From assembly GCF_041381155.1 (NCBI RefSeq), contig NC_091143.1, positions 27,715,331 to 27,779,330 of the forward strand: 64,000 nt of DNA, read 5' to 3'. How positions within the stretch are numbered: position 1 is the stretch's first letter; each line of letters starts with the position of its first letter. This stretch comes from Argopecten irradians (Eukaryota > Mollusca > Bivalvia > Pectinida > Pectinidae). The notes beneath the pieces are model-generated. The model searched no databases. It was not told the DNA's origin and saw nothing but the letters and a program-made list of their open reading frames with translations. Shown here piece by piece: positions 10,336 through 24,625 of this stretch. Position numbers and translations under genes: made by a program.

Positions 10336-10799
10336 GTGATGATGTCAGTACTGTGACCAGTAGCTGTAAACCTGCCACAAATAACGTTATACTTAACGTT
10401 TCTAACCTATTTGACTTCAATTAATGGCAATCCCATCGGAGCTTCGAAATCAACCTTGTTCTCATTTAATGATGTTTTTAATTACAGGGAAATTGTGACA
10501 TTTAGCGTTATACATGTATCTATGGACACATAATAGAACAACAATATTAGATTTAGGACAACGACATTGACAGTCAGATGACAGATTTTACTATTGGGTA
10601 CGTTTGCCATTTTGACATAAGAAATAATAATCCATATGACCACAACTTTACACGTTTGTCCTTCTGGCTTTCTACACATTGGAGATCATGTTCTAGCTCT
10701 AGATAGTCGCAGCTCAAAGACCTTGACCTTACCATAGATTGACGACCCCTACATTGTAAGAACAAATAACTAGACCCTGCCACGAAATACTGTCAGGAG
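10336..10799. other. Spacer before the satellite, nothing recognised
   Basis: No gene, RNA or repeat unit is recognised between the dispersed repeat fragment and the first satellite monomers. Confidence 0.4.
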
Positions 10800-11139
10800 A
10801 ATCAGAAATATTGAAAATCATATGATATCGTAGAAATTGTTAAACTCGAAAGAAGAAACGGAGATATTGTGAATGAGATATTTCATAAAACTTCTTAAGA
10901 CAATATTTTCTGGGACTCCATTAAAACCGCATCGCCAGCAGAAACAGGAATGATGCAAATGAGATGATATCGTTAAACTCGTTAAGCTAAAATGGACATA
11001 AAAAATAGGGAGGCTAAAACTCATAGGATTTCATAAAACTTATTAAGCCCTCATCTCAAACGGAAACAGCGATGTTGTGAATAAGGTATTTTCTGACATT
11101 CCTAAACCAAAATCGTCTAGAACACTGAAGCCCGCATCA
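10800..11139 (+). repeat. Diverged ~60-bp satellite monomers, left flank
   Basis: Recurring blocks such as GAGATATTTC, AACTCGTTAAGC, CGCATCGCCAGCAGAAACAG and ATGTTGTGAATAAGG reappear about every 60 bp with many differences. They match the monomer-like half of the 1.18-kb units that follow. The pattern is an unhomogenised edge of the array. Confidence 0.7.
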
Positions 11140-14100
11140 ACAGGATATATATTCAGCTATGCAGAAAATGAAATAATTACGCTGAATTTGTTAGTCTCGC
11201 ATCGAAAAAAGAAACGGTCCTGTTGTGAATATGATGTTTCCTGATACTTCTGAAATCGAAATTTTCTTTGAACTCGCCACCAGAAACAAGGTAATAAGAG
11301 TGAGATTAGTTTGTTGGACTCAAAGTTCCTTGCGTTGCCAGAAGAAACATACGATATTTCTGAGACAGAAACAGAGATGCTGAGAGTGAGATGATTTTGA
11401 TGAACTTGGTGAGCCTGCATTGCTAGATTTGTATAGATAGTTTAATGAAACAGATATTGTTTTGAAACACTGCTGAGGAATATTCATCAATATGTGACCA
11501 TTGAATTGGTTTCATTTTTCTTTACATTTTCAACTTTACTGACCATAAGGAACGAGTGTGACCACCCAAAAGTAGCAGAGGCGGCTTAACTACTTCTAAA
11601 CCATGAACTTTGTGGATATAAGGGACCGCATCCAGTTCATAGCAAGGAGCTTATGGCCCTAAACATTCCAAATGATCAGGTCACGAGGCCACTAGGTTGC
11701 AACATCCGCACATGTTTATAACCTCCTTCGACATGTACAGTCGGGTAATGCTACCATCAGGAGACAACCTAGCGAAGTATTATAAAAGATCACAAACGAG
11801 AAATGTATCGTCTGACAAAAGGTCACATTTTTACAAGTATTTGTCACCAAAGCATATTTTTTAACCCGCCAGGAAAAACACATAGGGGCTTGACTTCATA
11901 GATCTCGTTAAAACAGAATCTCCAAGGGATACAAAACAGGCTGAGGAAAAGATTAATTCATGGAACGGGTTATGCCTGCATCTCCAAGAGAAACATAAAG
12001 CATGAAAAAGCGATGATTTTGTACATCCTGTTAAAACGGAATACTAAGGAGAAACAGAGGTTGAGATAGAGAAAAAGAGAAATTTCTTGGAACTGGGTAA
12101 GCCACAAGGACCGGTACAACATGGATATTGTGGATGAGATATTTTCTTAAATTCCTTAAGCCCAATTTTCTAAAACTCCATTAAGATCGCATAGGCAACA
12201 GAAACGGGAATGTTGAAAATGAGTTTGGAAAACAGTGATGTTGTGAATAAGGTATTTCCTGACATTCCAAAGCCAATATAGTCTTGAACACATTAAGACT
12301 GCATCAACAGGATATCCATATACATATACCGAAGATGAAATGATTACGCCGAATTTATTAATCTCGCATCGAAAAAAGAAACGGCTGTTTTGTGAATGAG
12401 ATATTTCCTGAAATTTCAGAAGCCGATATTTTCTTTGAATTGCTCAAAAACGCATTACTACCGAAATCAGAGGTGATGAGAGTGAGATTATTTTGTTGAA
12501 CACAACATTGTCCGCATTGCCAGAAGACAGAAGATATTTCTGAGACAGACACAGAGATGCTGAGAGTAAGATGATTTTGATGAACTTGATGAGCCTGCAT
12601 TGCTAGATTTGTATAGATAGTTTAATGAAACAGATATTGTTTTGAAACACTGCTGAGGAATATTCATCAATATATGACCATTGAATTGGTTTCATTTTTC
12701 TTTACATTTTCAACTTTACTGACCATAAGGAACGAGTGTGACCACCCAAAAGTAGCAGAGGCGGCTTAACTACTTCTAAACCATGAACTTTGTGGATATA
12801 AGGGACCGCATCCAGTTCATAGCAAGGAGCTTATGGCCCTAAACATTCCAAATGATCAGGTCACGAGGCTACTAGGTTGCAACATCCGCACATGTTTATA
12901 ACCTCCTTCGACATGTACAGTCGGGTAATGCTACCATCAGGAGACAACCTAGCGAAGTATTATAAAAGATCACAAACGAGAAATGTATCGTCTGACAAAA
13001 GGTCACATTTTTACAAGTATTTGTCACCAAAGCATATTGTTTAACCCGCCAGGAAAAACACATAGGGGTTTGACTTCATAGATCTCGTTAAAACAGAATC
13101 TCCAAGGGATACAAACAGGCTGAGGAAAAGATTAATTCATGGAACGGGTTATGCCTGCATCTCCAAGAGAAACATAAAGCATGAAAAAGCGATGATTTTG
13201 TACATCTTGTTAAAACGGAATACGAAGGAGAAACAGAGGTTGAGATAGAGAAAAAGAGAAATTTCTTGGAACTGGGTAAGCCACAAGGACCGGTACAACA
13301 TGGATATTGTGAATGAGATATTTCCTGGAATTTCTTAAGCCCAATTTTCTAAAACTCCATTAAGATCGCATAGGCAACAGAAACGGGAATGTTGAAAATG
13401 AGTTTGGAAAACAGTGATGTTGTGAATAAGGTATTTCCTGACATTCCAAAGCCAATATAGTCTTGAACACATTAAGACTGCATCAACAGGATATTCATAT
13501 ACATATACCGAAGATGAAATTGTTACGCTGAATTTATTAATCTCGCATCGAAAAAGAAACGGCTGTTTTGTGAATGAGATATTTCCTCAAATTTCAGAAG
13601 CCGATATTTTCTTTCAACTGCTTAAAAACGCATCACTACCAAAATCAGAGGTGATGAGAGTGATATTATTTTGTTGAACACAACATTGTCCGCATTGCCA
13701 GAAGACAGAAGATATTTCTGAGACAGACACAGAGATGCTTAGAGTAAGATGATTTTGATGAACTTGATGAGCCTGCATTGCTAGATTTGTATAGATAGTT
13801 TAATGAAACAGATATTGTTTTGAAACACTGCTGAGGAATATTCATCAATATATGACCATTGAATTGGTTTCATTTTTCTTTACATTTTCAACTTTACTGA
13901 CCATAAGGAACGAGTGTGACCACCCAAAAGTAGCAGAGGCGGCTTAACTACTTCTAAACCATGAACTTTGTGGATATAAGGGACCGCATCCAGTTCATAG
14001 CAAGGAGCTTATGGCCCTAAACATTCCAAATGATCAGGTCACGAGGCCACTAGGTTGCAACATCCGCACATGTTTATAACCTCCTTCGACATGTACAGTC

Positions 14101-17100
14101 GGGTAATGCTACCATCAGGAGACAACCTAGCGAAGTATTATAAAAGATCACAAACGAGAAATGTATCGTCTGACAAAAGGTCACATTTTTACAAGTATTT
14201 GTCACCAAAGCATATTGTTTAACCCGCCAGGAAAAACACATAGGGGTTTGACTTCATAGATCTCGTTAAAACAGAATCTCCAAGGGATACAAACAGGCTG
14301 AGGAAAAGATTAATTCATGGAACGGGTTATGCCTGCATCTCCAAGAGAAACATAAAGCATGAAAAAAGCGATGATTTTGTACATCTTGTTAAAACGGAAT
14401 ACTAACGAGAACCAAAGGTTGAGATAGAGAAAAAGAGAAAATTTCTTGGAACTGGGTAAGCCACAAGGACCGGTACAACATGGATATTGTGAATGAGATA
14501 TTTCCTGGAATTTCTTAAGCCCAATTTTCTAAAACTCCATTAAGATCGCATGGCCAACAGAAACGGGAATGTTGAAAATGAGTTTGGGAAACAGTGATGT
14601 TGTGAATAAGGTATTTCCTCCTGACATTCCAAAGCCAATATAGTCTTGAACACATGAAGACTGCATCAACAGGATATTCTTATACATATACCGAAGATGA
14701 AATGATTACGCTGAATTTATTAATATCGCATCGAAAAAAGAAACGGCTGTTTTGTGAATGAGATATTTCCTGAAATTTCAGAAGCCGATATTTTCTTTCA
14801 ACTGCTTCAAAACGCATCACTACCAAAATCAGAGGTGATGAGAGTGAGAGTATTCTGTTGAACACAACATTGTCCGCATTGCCAGAAGACAGAAGATATT
14901 TCTGAGACAGACACAGAGATGCTGAGAGTAAGATGATTTTGATGAACTTGATGAGCCTGCATTGCTAGATTTATATAGATAGTTTAATGAAACAGATATT
15001 GTTTTGAAACACTGCTGAAGAATATTTATCAATATGCGACCATTGAATTGGTTTCATTTTTCTTTACATTTTCAACTTTACTGACCATAAGGAACGAGTG
15101 TGACCACCCAAAAGTAGCAGAGGCGGCTTAACTACTTCTAAACCATGAACTTTGTGGATATAAGGGACCGCATCCAGTTCATAGCAAGGAGCTTATGGCC
15201 CTAAACATTCCAAATGATCAGGTCACGAGGCTACTAGGTTGCAACATCCGCACATGTTTATAACCTCCTTCGACATGTACAGTCGGGTAATGCTACCATC
15301 AGGAGACAACCTAGCGAAGTATTATAAAAGATCACAAACGAGAAATGTATCGTCTGACAAAAGGTCACATTTTTACAAGTATTTGTCACCAAAGCATATT
15401 GTTTAACCCGCCAGGAAAAACACATAGGGGCTTGACTTCATAGATCTCGTTAAAACAGAATCTCCAAGGGATACAAACAGGCTGAGGAAAAGATTAATTC
15501 ATGGAACGGGTTATGCCTGCATCTCCAAGAGAAACATAAAGCATGAAAAAGCGATGATTTTGTACATCTTGTTAAAACGGAATACGAAGGAGAAACAGAG
15601 GTTGAGATAGAGAAAAAGAGAAATTTCTTGGAACTGGGTAAGCCACAAGGACCGGTACAACATGGATATTGTGAATGAGATATTTCCTGGAATTTCTTAA
15701 GCCCAATTTTCTAAAACTCCATTAAGATCGCATAGGCAACAGAAACGGGAATGTTGAAAATGAGTTTGGAAAACAGTGATGTTGTGAATAAGGTATTTCC
15801 TGACATTCCAAAGCCAATATAGTCTTGAACACATTAAGACTGCATCAACAGGATATTCATATACATATACCGAAGATGAAATTATCACGCTGAATTTATT
15901 AATCTCGCATCGAAAAAGAAACGGCTGTTTTGTGAATGAGATATTTCCTCAAATTTCAGAAGCCGATATTTTCTTTCAACTGCTTAAAAACGCATCACTA
16001 CCAAAATCAGAGGTGATGAGAGTGATATTATTTTGTTGAACACAACATTGTCCGCATTGCCAGAAGACAGAAGATATTTCTGAGACAGACACAGAGATGC
16101 TTAGAGTAAGATGATTTTGATGAACTTGATGAGCCTGCATTGCTAGATTTGTATAGATAGTTTAATGAAACAGATATTGTTTTGAAACACTGCTGAGGAA
16201 TATTCATCAATATATGACCATTGAATTGGTTTCATTTTTCTTTACATTTTCAACTTTACTGACCATAAGGAACGAGTGTGACCACCCAAAAGTAGCAGAG
16301 GCGGCTTAACTACTTCTAAACCATGAACTTTGTGGATATAAGGGACCGCATCCAGTTCATAGCAAGGAGCTTATGGCCCTAAACATTCCAAATGATCAGG
16401 TCACGAGGCCACTAGGTTGCAACATCCGCACATGTTTATAACCTCCTTCGACATGTACAGTCGGGTAATGCTACCATCAGGAGACAACCTAGCGAAGTAT
16501 TATAAAAGATCACAAACGAGAAATGTATCGTCTGACAAAAGGTCACATTTTTACAAGTATTTGTCACCAAAGCATATTGTTTAACCCGCCAGGAAAAACA
16601 CATAGGGGCTTGACTTCATAGATCTCGTTAAAACAGAATCTCCAAGGGATACAAACAGGCTGAGGAAAAGATTAATTCATGGAACGGGTTATGCCTGCAT
16701 CTCCAAGAGAAACATAAAGCATGAAAAAGCGATGATTTTGTACATCTTGTTAAAACGGAATACGAAGGAGAAACAGAGGTTGAGATAGAGAAAAAGAGAA
16801 ATTTCTTGGAACTGGGTAAGCCACAAGGACCGGTACAACATGGATATTGTGAATGAGATATTTCCTGGAATTTCTTAAGCCCAATTTTCTAAAACTCCAT
16901 TAAGATCGCATAGGCAACAGAAACGGGAATGTTGAAAATGAGTTTGGAAAACAGTGATGTTGTGAATAAGGTATTTCCTGACATTCCAAAGCCAATATAG
17001 TCTTGAACACATTAAGACTGCATCAACAGGATATTCATATACATATACCGAAGATGAAATGATTACGCTGAATTTATTAATCTCGCATCGAAAAAAGAAA

Positions 17101-20100
17101 CGGCTGTTTTGTGAATGAGATATTTCCTCAAATTTCAGAAGCCGATATTTTCTTTCAACTGCTTAAAAAACGCATCACTACCAAAATCAGAGGTGATGAG
17201 AGTGATATTATTTTGTTGAACACAACATTGTCCGCATTGCCAGAAGACAGAAGATATTTCTGAGACAGACACAGAGATGCTGAGAGTAAGATGATTTTGA
17301 TGAACTTGATGAGCCTGCATTGCTAGATTTATATAGATAGTTTAATGAAACAGATATTGTTTTGAAACACTGCTGAGGAATATTCATCAATATATGACCA
17401 TTGAATTGGTTTCATTTTTCTTTACATTTTCAACTTTACTGACCATAAGGAACGAGTGTGACCACCCAAAAGTAGCAGAGGCGGCTTAACTACTTCTAAA
17501 CCATGAACTTTGTGGATATAAAGGACCGCATCCAGTTCATAGCAAGGAGCTTATGGCCCTAAACATTCCAAATGATCAGGTCACGAGGCCACTAGGTTGC
17601 ATCATCCGCACATGTTTATAACCTCCTTCGACATGGTACAGTCGGGTAATGCTACCATCAGGAGACAACCTAGCGAAGTATTATAAAAGATCACAAACAA
17701 GAAATGTATCATCTGACAAAAGGTCACATTTTAAAAGTATTTGTCACCAAAGCATATTGTTTAACCCGCCAGGAAAAAACACATAGGGGCTTGACTTCAT
17801 AGATCTCGTTAAAACAGAATCTCCAAGGGATACAAACAGGCTGAGGAAAAGATTAATTCATGGAACGGGTTATGCCTGCATCTCCAAGAGAAACATAAAG
17901 CATGAAAAAAAGCGATGATTTTGTACATCTTGTTAAAACGGAATACTAACGAGAACCAAAGGTTGAGATAGAGATAAAGAGAAAATTTCTTGGAACTGGG
18001 TAAGCCACAAGGACCGGTACAACATGGATATTGTGAATGAGATATTTCCTGGAATTTCTTAAGCCCAATTTTCTAAAACTCCATTAAGATCGCATGGCCA
18101 ACAGAAACGGGAATGTTGAAAATGAGTTTGGAAAACAGTGATGTTGTGAATAAGGTATTTCCTGACATTCCAAAGCCAATATAGTCTTGAACACATTAAG
18201 ACTGCATCAACAGGATATTCATATACATATACCGAAGATGAAATTATCACGCTGAATTTATTAATCTCGCATCGAAAAAAAACGGCTGTTTTGTGAATGA
18301 GATATTTCCTCAAATTTCAGAAGCCGATATTTTCTTTCAACTGCTTAAAAAACGCATCACTACCAAAATCAGAGGTGATGAGAGTGAGATTATTTTGTTG
18401 AACACAACATTGTCCGCATTGCCAGAAGACAGAAGATATTTCTGAGACAGACACAGAGATGCTTAGAGTAAGATGATTTTGATGAACTTGATGAGCCTGC
18501 ATTGCTAGATTTGTATAGATAGTTTAATGAAACAGATATTGTTTTGAAACACTGCTGAGGAATATTCATCAATATATGACCATTGAATTGGTTTCATTTT
18601 TCTTTACATTTTCAACTTTACTGACCATAAGGAACGAGTGTGACCACCCAAAAGTAGCAGAGGCGGCTTAACTACTTCTAAACCATGAACTTTGTGGATA
18701 TAAGGGACCGCATCCAGTTCATAGCAAGGAGCTTATGGCCCTAAACATTCCAAATGATCAGGTCACGAGGCTACTAGGTTGCAACATCCGCACATGTTTA
18801 TAACCTCCTTCGACATGTACAGTCGGGTAATGCTACCATCAGGAGACAACCTAGCGAAGTATTTAAAAGATCACAAACAAGAAATGTATCATCTGCTGAC
18901 AAAAGGTCACATTTTAAAAAGTATATGTCACCAAAGCATATTGTTTAACCCGCCAAGAAAAAAACAGGGGCTTGACTTCATAGATCTCGTTAAAACACAA
19001 TCTCCAAGGGATACAAACAGGCTGAGGAAAAGATTAATTCATGGAACGGGTTATGCCTGCATCTCCAAGAGAAACATAAAGCATGAAAAAGCGATGATTT
19101 TGTACATCTTGTTAAAACGGAATACTAACGAGAACCAAAGGTTGAGATAGAGAAAAAGAGAAAATTTCTTGGAACTGGGTAAGCCACAAGGACCGGTACA
19201 ACATGGATATTGTGAATGAGATATTTCCTGGAATTCCTTAAGCCAAATTTTCTATAACTCCTTTTAGATCGCATGGCCAATAGAAACAGGAATGCTAAAA
19301 ATGAGGTTGGGAAACAGTGATGTTGTGAATAAGGTATTTCCTCCTGACATCCCAAAGCCAATATAGTCTTTAACGCATTTAGCGTGCATCAACAGGATAT
19401 CCATATACATATACCGAAGATGAAATGATTACGCTGAGTTTATTAATATCGCATCGAAAAAAGAAACGGCTGTTTTGTGAATGAGATATTTCCTGAAATT
19501 TCAGAAGCCGATATTTTCTTTCAACTGCTTCAAAACGCATCACTACCAAAATCAGAGGTGATGAGAGTGAGAGTATTCTGTTGAACACAACATTGTCCGC
19601 ATTGCCAGAAGACAGAAGATATTTCTGAGACAGACACAGAGATGCTGAGAGTAAGATGATTTTGATGAACTTGATAAGCCTGCATTGCTAGATTTATATA
19701 GATAGTTTAATGAAACAGATATTGTTTTGAAACACTGCTGAGGAATATTCATCAATATATGACCATTGAATTGGTTTCATTTTTCTTTACATTTTCAACT
19801 TTACTGACCATAAGGAACGAGTGTGACCACCCAAAAGTAGCAGAGGCGGCTTAACTACTTCTAAACCATGAACTTTGTGGATATAAGGGACCGCATCCAG
19901 TTCATAGCAAGGAGCTTATGGCCCTAAACATTCCAAATGATCAGGTCACGAGGCCACTAGGTTGCAACATCCGCACATGTTTATAACCTCCTTCGACATG
20001 TACAGTCGGGTAATGCTACCATCAGGAGACAACCTAGCGAAGTATTTAAAAGATCACAAACGAGAAATGTATCGTCTGACAAAAGGTCACATTTTTACAA

Positions 20101-23100
20101 GTATTTGTCACCAAAGCATATTGTTTAACCCGCCAGGAAAAACACATAGGGGCTTGACTTCATAGATCTCGTTAAAACAGAATCTCCAAGGGATACAAAC
20201 AGGCTGAGGAAAAGATTAATTCATGGAACGGGTTATGCCTGCATCTCCAAGAGAAACATAAAGCATGAAAAAGCGATGATTTTGTACATCTTGTTAAAAC
20301 GGAATACTATGGTGAAACAGAGGTTGAGATAGAGAAAAAGAGAAATTTCTTGGAACTGGGTAAGCCACAAGGACCGGTACAACATGGATATTGTGAATGA
20401 GATATTTCCTGGAATTCCTTAAGCCCAATTTTCTAAAACTCCATTAAGATCGCATGGCCAACAGAAACGGGAATGTTGAAAATGAGGTTGGGAAACAGTG
20501 ATGTTGTGAATAAGGTATTTCCTGACATTCCAAAGCCAATATAGTCTTGAACACATTAAGACTGCATCAACAGGATATTCATATACATATACCGAAGATG
20601 AAATTATTACGCTGAATTTATTAATCTCGCATCGAAAAAAGAAACGGCTGTTTTGTGAATGAGATATTTCCTCAAATTTCAGAAGCCGATATTTTCTTTC
20701 AACTGCTTAAAAAACGCATCACTACCAAAATCAGAGGTGATGAGAGTGAGATTATTTTGTTGAACACAACATTGTCCGCATTGCCAGAAGACAGAAGATA
20801 TTTCTGAGACAGACACAGAGATGCTTAGAGTAAGATGATTTTGATGAACTTGATGAGCCTGCATTGCTAGATTTGTATAGATAGTTTAATGAAACAGATA
20901 TTGTTTTGAAACACTGCTGAGGAATATTCATCAATATATGACCATTGAATTGGTTTCATTTTTCTTTACATTTTCAACTTTACTGACCATAAGGAACGAG
21001 TGTGACCACCCAAAAGTAGCAGAGGCGGCTTAACTACTTCTAAACCATGAACTTTGTGGATATAAGGGACCGCATCCAGTTCATAGCAAGGAGCTTATGG
21101 CCCTAAACATTCCAAATGATCAGGTCACGAGGCTACTAGGTTGCAGCATCCGTACATGTTTATAACCTCCTTCAACATGTACAGTCGAGTAATGCTACCA
21201 TCAGGAGACAACCTAGCGAAGTATTATAAAAGATCACAAACAAGAAATGTATCATCTGCTGACAAAAGGTCACATTTTAAAAAGTATATGTCACCAAAGC
21301 ATATTGCTTAACCCGCCAAGAAAAACACAGGGGCTTGACTTCATAGATCTCGTTAAAACAGAATCTCCAAGGGATACAAACAGGCTGAGGAAAAGATTAA
21401 TTCATGGAACGGGTTGTGCCTGGATCTCCAAGAGAAACACAAAGCATGAAAAAAGCGATGATTTTGTACATCTTGTTAAAACGGAATACTAACGAGAACC
21501 AAAGGTTGAGATAGAGAAAAAGAGAAAATTTCTTGGAACTGGGTAAGCCACAAGGACCGGTACAACATGGATATTGTGAATGAGATATTTCCTGGAATTC
21601 CTTAAGCCCAATTTTCTATAACTCCTTTTAGATCGCATGGCCAATAGAAACAGGAATGCTAAAAATGAGGTTGGGAAACAGTGATGTTGTGAATAAGGTA
21701 TTTCCTCCTGACATCCCAAAGCCAATATAGTCTTTAACGCATTTAGCGTGCATCAACAGGATATCCATATACATATACCGAAGATGAAATGATTACGCTG
21801 AGTTTATTAATATCGCATCGAAAAAAGAAACGGCTGTTTTGTGAATGAGATATTTCCTGAAATTTCAGAAGCCGATATTTTCTTTCAACTGCTTCAAAAC
21901 GCATCACTACCAAAATCAGAGGTGATGAGAGTGAGAGTATTCTGTTGAACACAACATTGTCCGCATTGCCAGAAGACAGAAGATATTTCTGAGACAGACA
22001 CAGAGATGCTGAGAGTAAGATGATTTTGATAAACTTGATGAGCCTGCATTGCTAGATTTATATTGATAGTTTAATGAAACAGATATTGTTTTGAAACACT
22101 GCTGAAGAATATTCATCAATTATGTGACCATTGAATTGGTTTCATTTTTCTTTACATTTTCAACTTTACTGACCATAAGGAACGAGTGTGACCACCCAAA
22201 AGTAGCAGAGGCGGCTTAACTACTTCTAAACCATGAACTTTGTGGATATAAGGGACCGCATCCAGTTCATAGCAAGGAGCTTATGGCCCTAAACATTCCA
22301 AATGATCAGGTCACGAGGCCACTAGGTTGCAACATCCGCACATGTTTATAACCTCCTTCGACATGTACAGTCGGGTAATGCTACCATCAGGAGACAACCT
22401 AGCGAAGTATTATAAAAGATCACAAACGAGAAATGTATCGTCTGACAAAAGGTCACATTTTTACAAGTATTTGTCACCAAAGCATATTGTTTAACCCGCC
22501 AGGAAAAACACATAGGGGCTTGACTTCATAGATCTCGTTAAAACAGAATCTCCAAGGGATACAAACAGGCTGAGGAAAAGATTAATTCATGGAACGGGTT
22601 ATGCCTGCATCTCCAAGAGAAACATAAAGCATGAAAAAGCGATGATTTTGTACATCTTGTTAAAACGGAATACTAAGGAGAAACAGAGGTTGAGATAGAG
22701 AAAAAGAGAAAATTTCTTGGAACTGGGTAAGCCACAAGGACCGGTACAACATGGATTTTGTGAATGAGATATTTCCTGGAGTTTCTGAAGCCTAATTTTC
22801 TAAAACTCCATTAAGATCACATGGGCAACAGAAACGGGAATGTTGAAAATGAGTTTGGGAAACAGTGATGTTGTGAATAAGGTATTTCCTGACATTCCAA
22901 AGCCAATATAGTCTTGAACACATTAAGACTGCATCAACAGGATATTCATATACATATACCGAAGATGAAATTATTACGCTGAATTTATTAATCTCGCATC
23001 GAAAAAGAAACGGCTGTTTTGTGAATGAGATATTTCCTCAAATTTCAGAAGCCGATATTTTCTTTCAACTGCTTAAAAACGCATCACTACCAAAATCAGA

Positions 23101-23560
23101 GGTGATGAGAGTGATATTATTTTGTTGAACACAACATTGTCCGCATTGCCAGAAGACAGAAGATATTTCTGAGACAGACACAGAGATGCTTAGAGTAAGA
23201 TGATTTTGATGAACTTGATGAGCCTGCATTGCTAGATTTGTATAGATAGTTTAATGAAACAGATATTGTTTTGAAACACTGCTGAGGAATATTCATCAAT
23301 ATGTGACCATTGAATTGGTTTCATTTTTCTTTACATTTTCAACTTTACTGACCATAAGGAACGAGTGTGACCACCCAAAAGTAGCAGAGGCGGCTTAACT
23401 ACTTCTAAACCATGAACTTTGTGGAAATAAAGGACCGCATCCAGTTCATAGCAAGGATCTTATCGCCCTAAACATTCCAAATGCTCAGGTCACGAGGCTG
23501 CTAGGTTGCAGCATCCGCACATGTTTATAACCTCCTTCGACATGTGCAGTCGGGTAAAGC
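11140..23560 (+). repeat. Homogenised 1.18-kb tandem array (about 10.5 units)
   Basis: The anchor GCAACATCCGCACATG, or a close variant, occurs at 11699, 12879, 14057, 15241, 16419, 17599, 18781, 19964, 21143, 22329 and 23518, giving periods of 1178-1189 bp. Neighbouring units differ only by scattered substitutions and small indels in A or T runs. About half of each unit consists of degenerate ~60-bp monomers; the other half (for example 11430-11880) is unique within the unit. Conserved short open frames (for example a 60-residue minus-strand frame in most units) reflect sequence identity and vary by frameshift between units. I see no recognisable protein or RNA. The first and last units are more diverged, as expected when exchange homogenises the interior. 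Confidence 0.93.
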
Positions 23561-24625
23561 TATCATCAGAAGACAACCTAGCAAAGTATTCTAAAAAGAA
23601 ATATATCGTCTGACAAAATGTCACACTTTAACGTTAAAGCATATTGTTTAAACCGTCAGGAAAAAAAACATGTGGCATGGACTTCATGTATCTCGTAACA
23701 AAGGAATCTTCGAGACAAATATACTTATTGAGAAAAAAAGAATTCATGGAACACGTTAAGCCCGCATCTCCAAGAGAAACTGTACATCTTCTTAAAACGG
23801 AATACTAAGGAGAAACGGAGGTTGAGAAAGAGAAAATTTTATTGAACTCGGTAAGCCATATCGACCGGGAAAACATCGATGTTGTGAATGAGATATTTCC
23901 TGGAATTCCTTATGCCAATATTTTCTGGAACTCCGTTCAGTCCGCATCGCCAACAGAAATAGGGATGCTAAAATGAGCTGATTTCGTTGAACTCATTAAG
24001 CACGAAAAAACATAACCGTCATGGAGACTAAAACTAAGAACGAAGACGATTTCATAAAATCCATTAAGCCCGCGTCTCAAGGGAAAACAGTGATGTTGTA
24101 AAAATGATATTTCCTGAACTCTTTATAAAAAGGCGTCGCCAGAAGAAACAGAAGTGATGAAAACGAGATTATGTTGTTGAATTTGTTGAGCCCGTATTGC
24201 CAGAAGAAACGGCAATGTTGTGGATAAGATATTTCCTGGAACTCCTTAAGACCTCAACGCCAGTAGAAACACATCGGAGGAGCTATTGGTAATTTCATGA
24301 AACTCATTCAGCTAAAATCGAAAGGATGTCACGCTGAGAATGAGATGATTTCGTAGATCTCGTTAAAAAGGCGTATTCAGGAAAAACAGAAGTTGAGAAT
24401 GACATGATTTTGTGGAAACTGTTAAAAGCCATCTCGACAGGAAAAAACATCGATGTTATAATGACGATATTTCCTGGAACTCTTGCACTCTATATTTTCT
24501 TAAAATATTAGAGGCTCAAGATGATGTCTTAAGAACTCATTAAGCCAGTATTGCAAGAAACATATAATGAGAAGATATTGTTGAACTCGGTCCACATCTT
24601 CAGGAGAAACAGAGAGGTTGTTTGA
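23561..24625 (+). repeat. Diverged ~60-bp satellite monomers, right flank
   Basis: After the last 1.18-kb anchor the same motifs continue without the higher-order period: TCCTGGAACTCCTTAAG, GCCAGAAGAAACGGCAATG and GATGATTTCGTAGATCTCG. The distance from GCCCGTATTGCCAG (about 24189) to its next equivalent (ACGCCAGTAG near 24260) is about 61 bp. The monomers fade into ordinary AT-rich sequence near 24630. Confidence 0.75.

Noticed and set aside
12358..23299. Conserved 60-residue minus-strand frames repeated every 1.18 kb
   Set aside because: They are conserved because the DNA units are near-identical; small indels shift them and there is no motif or codon-level conservation.
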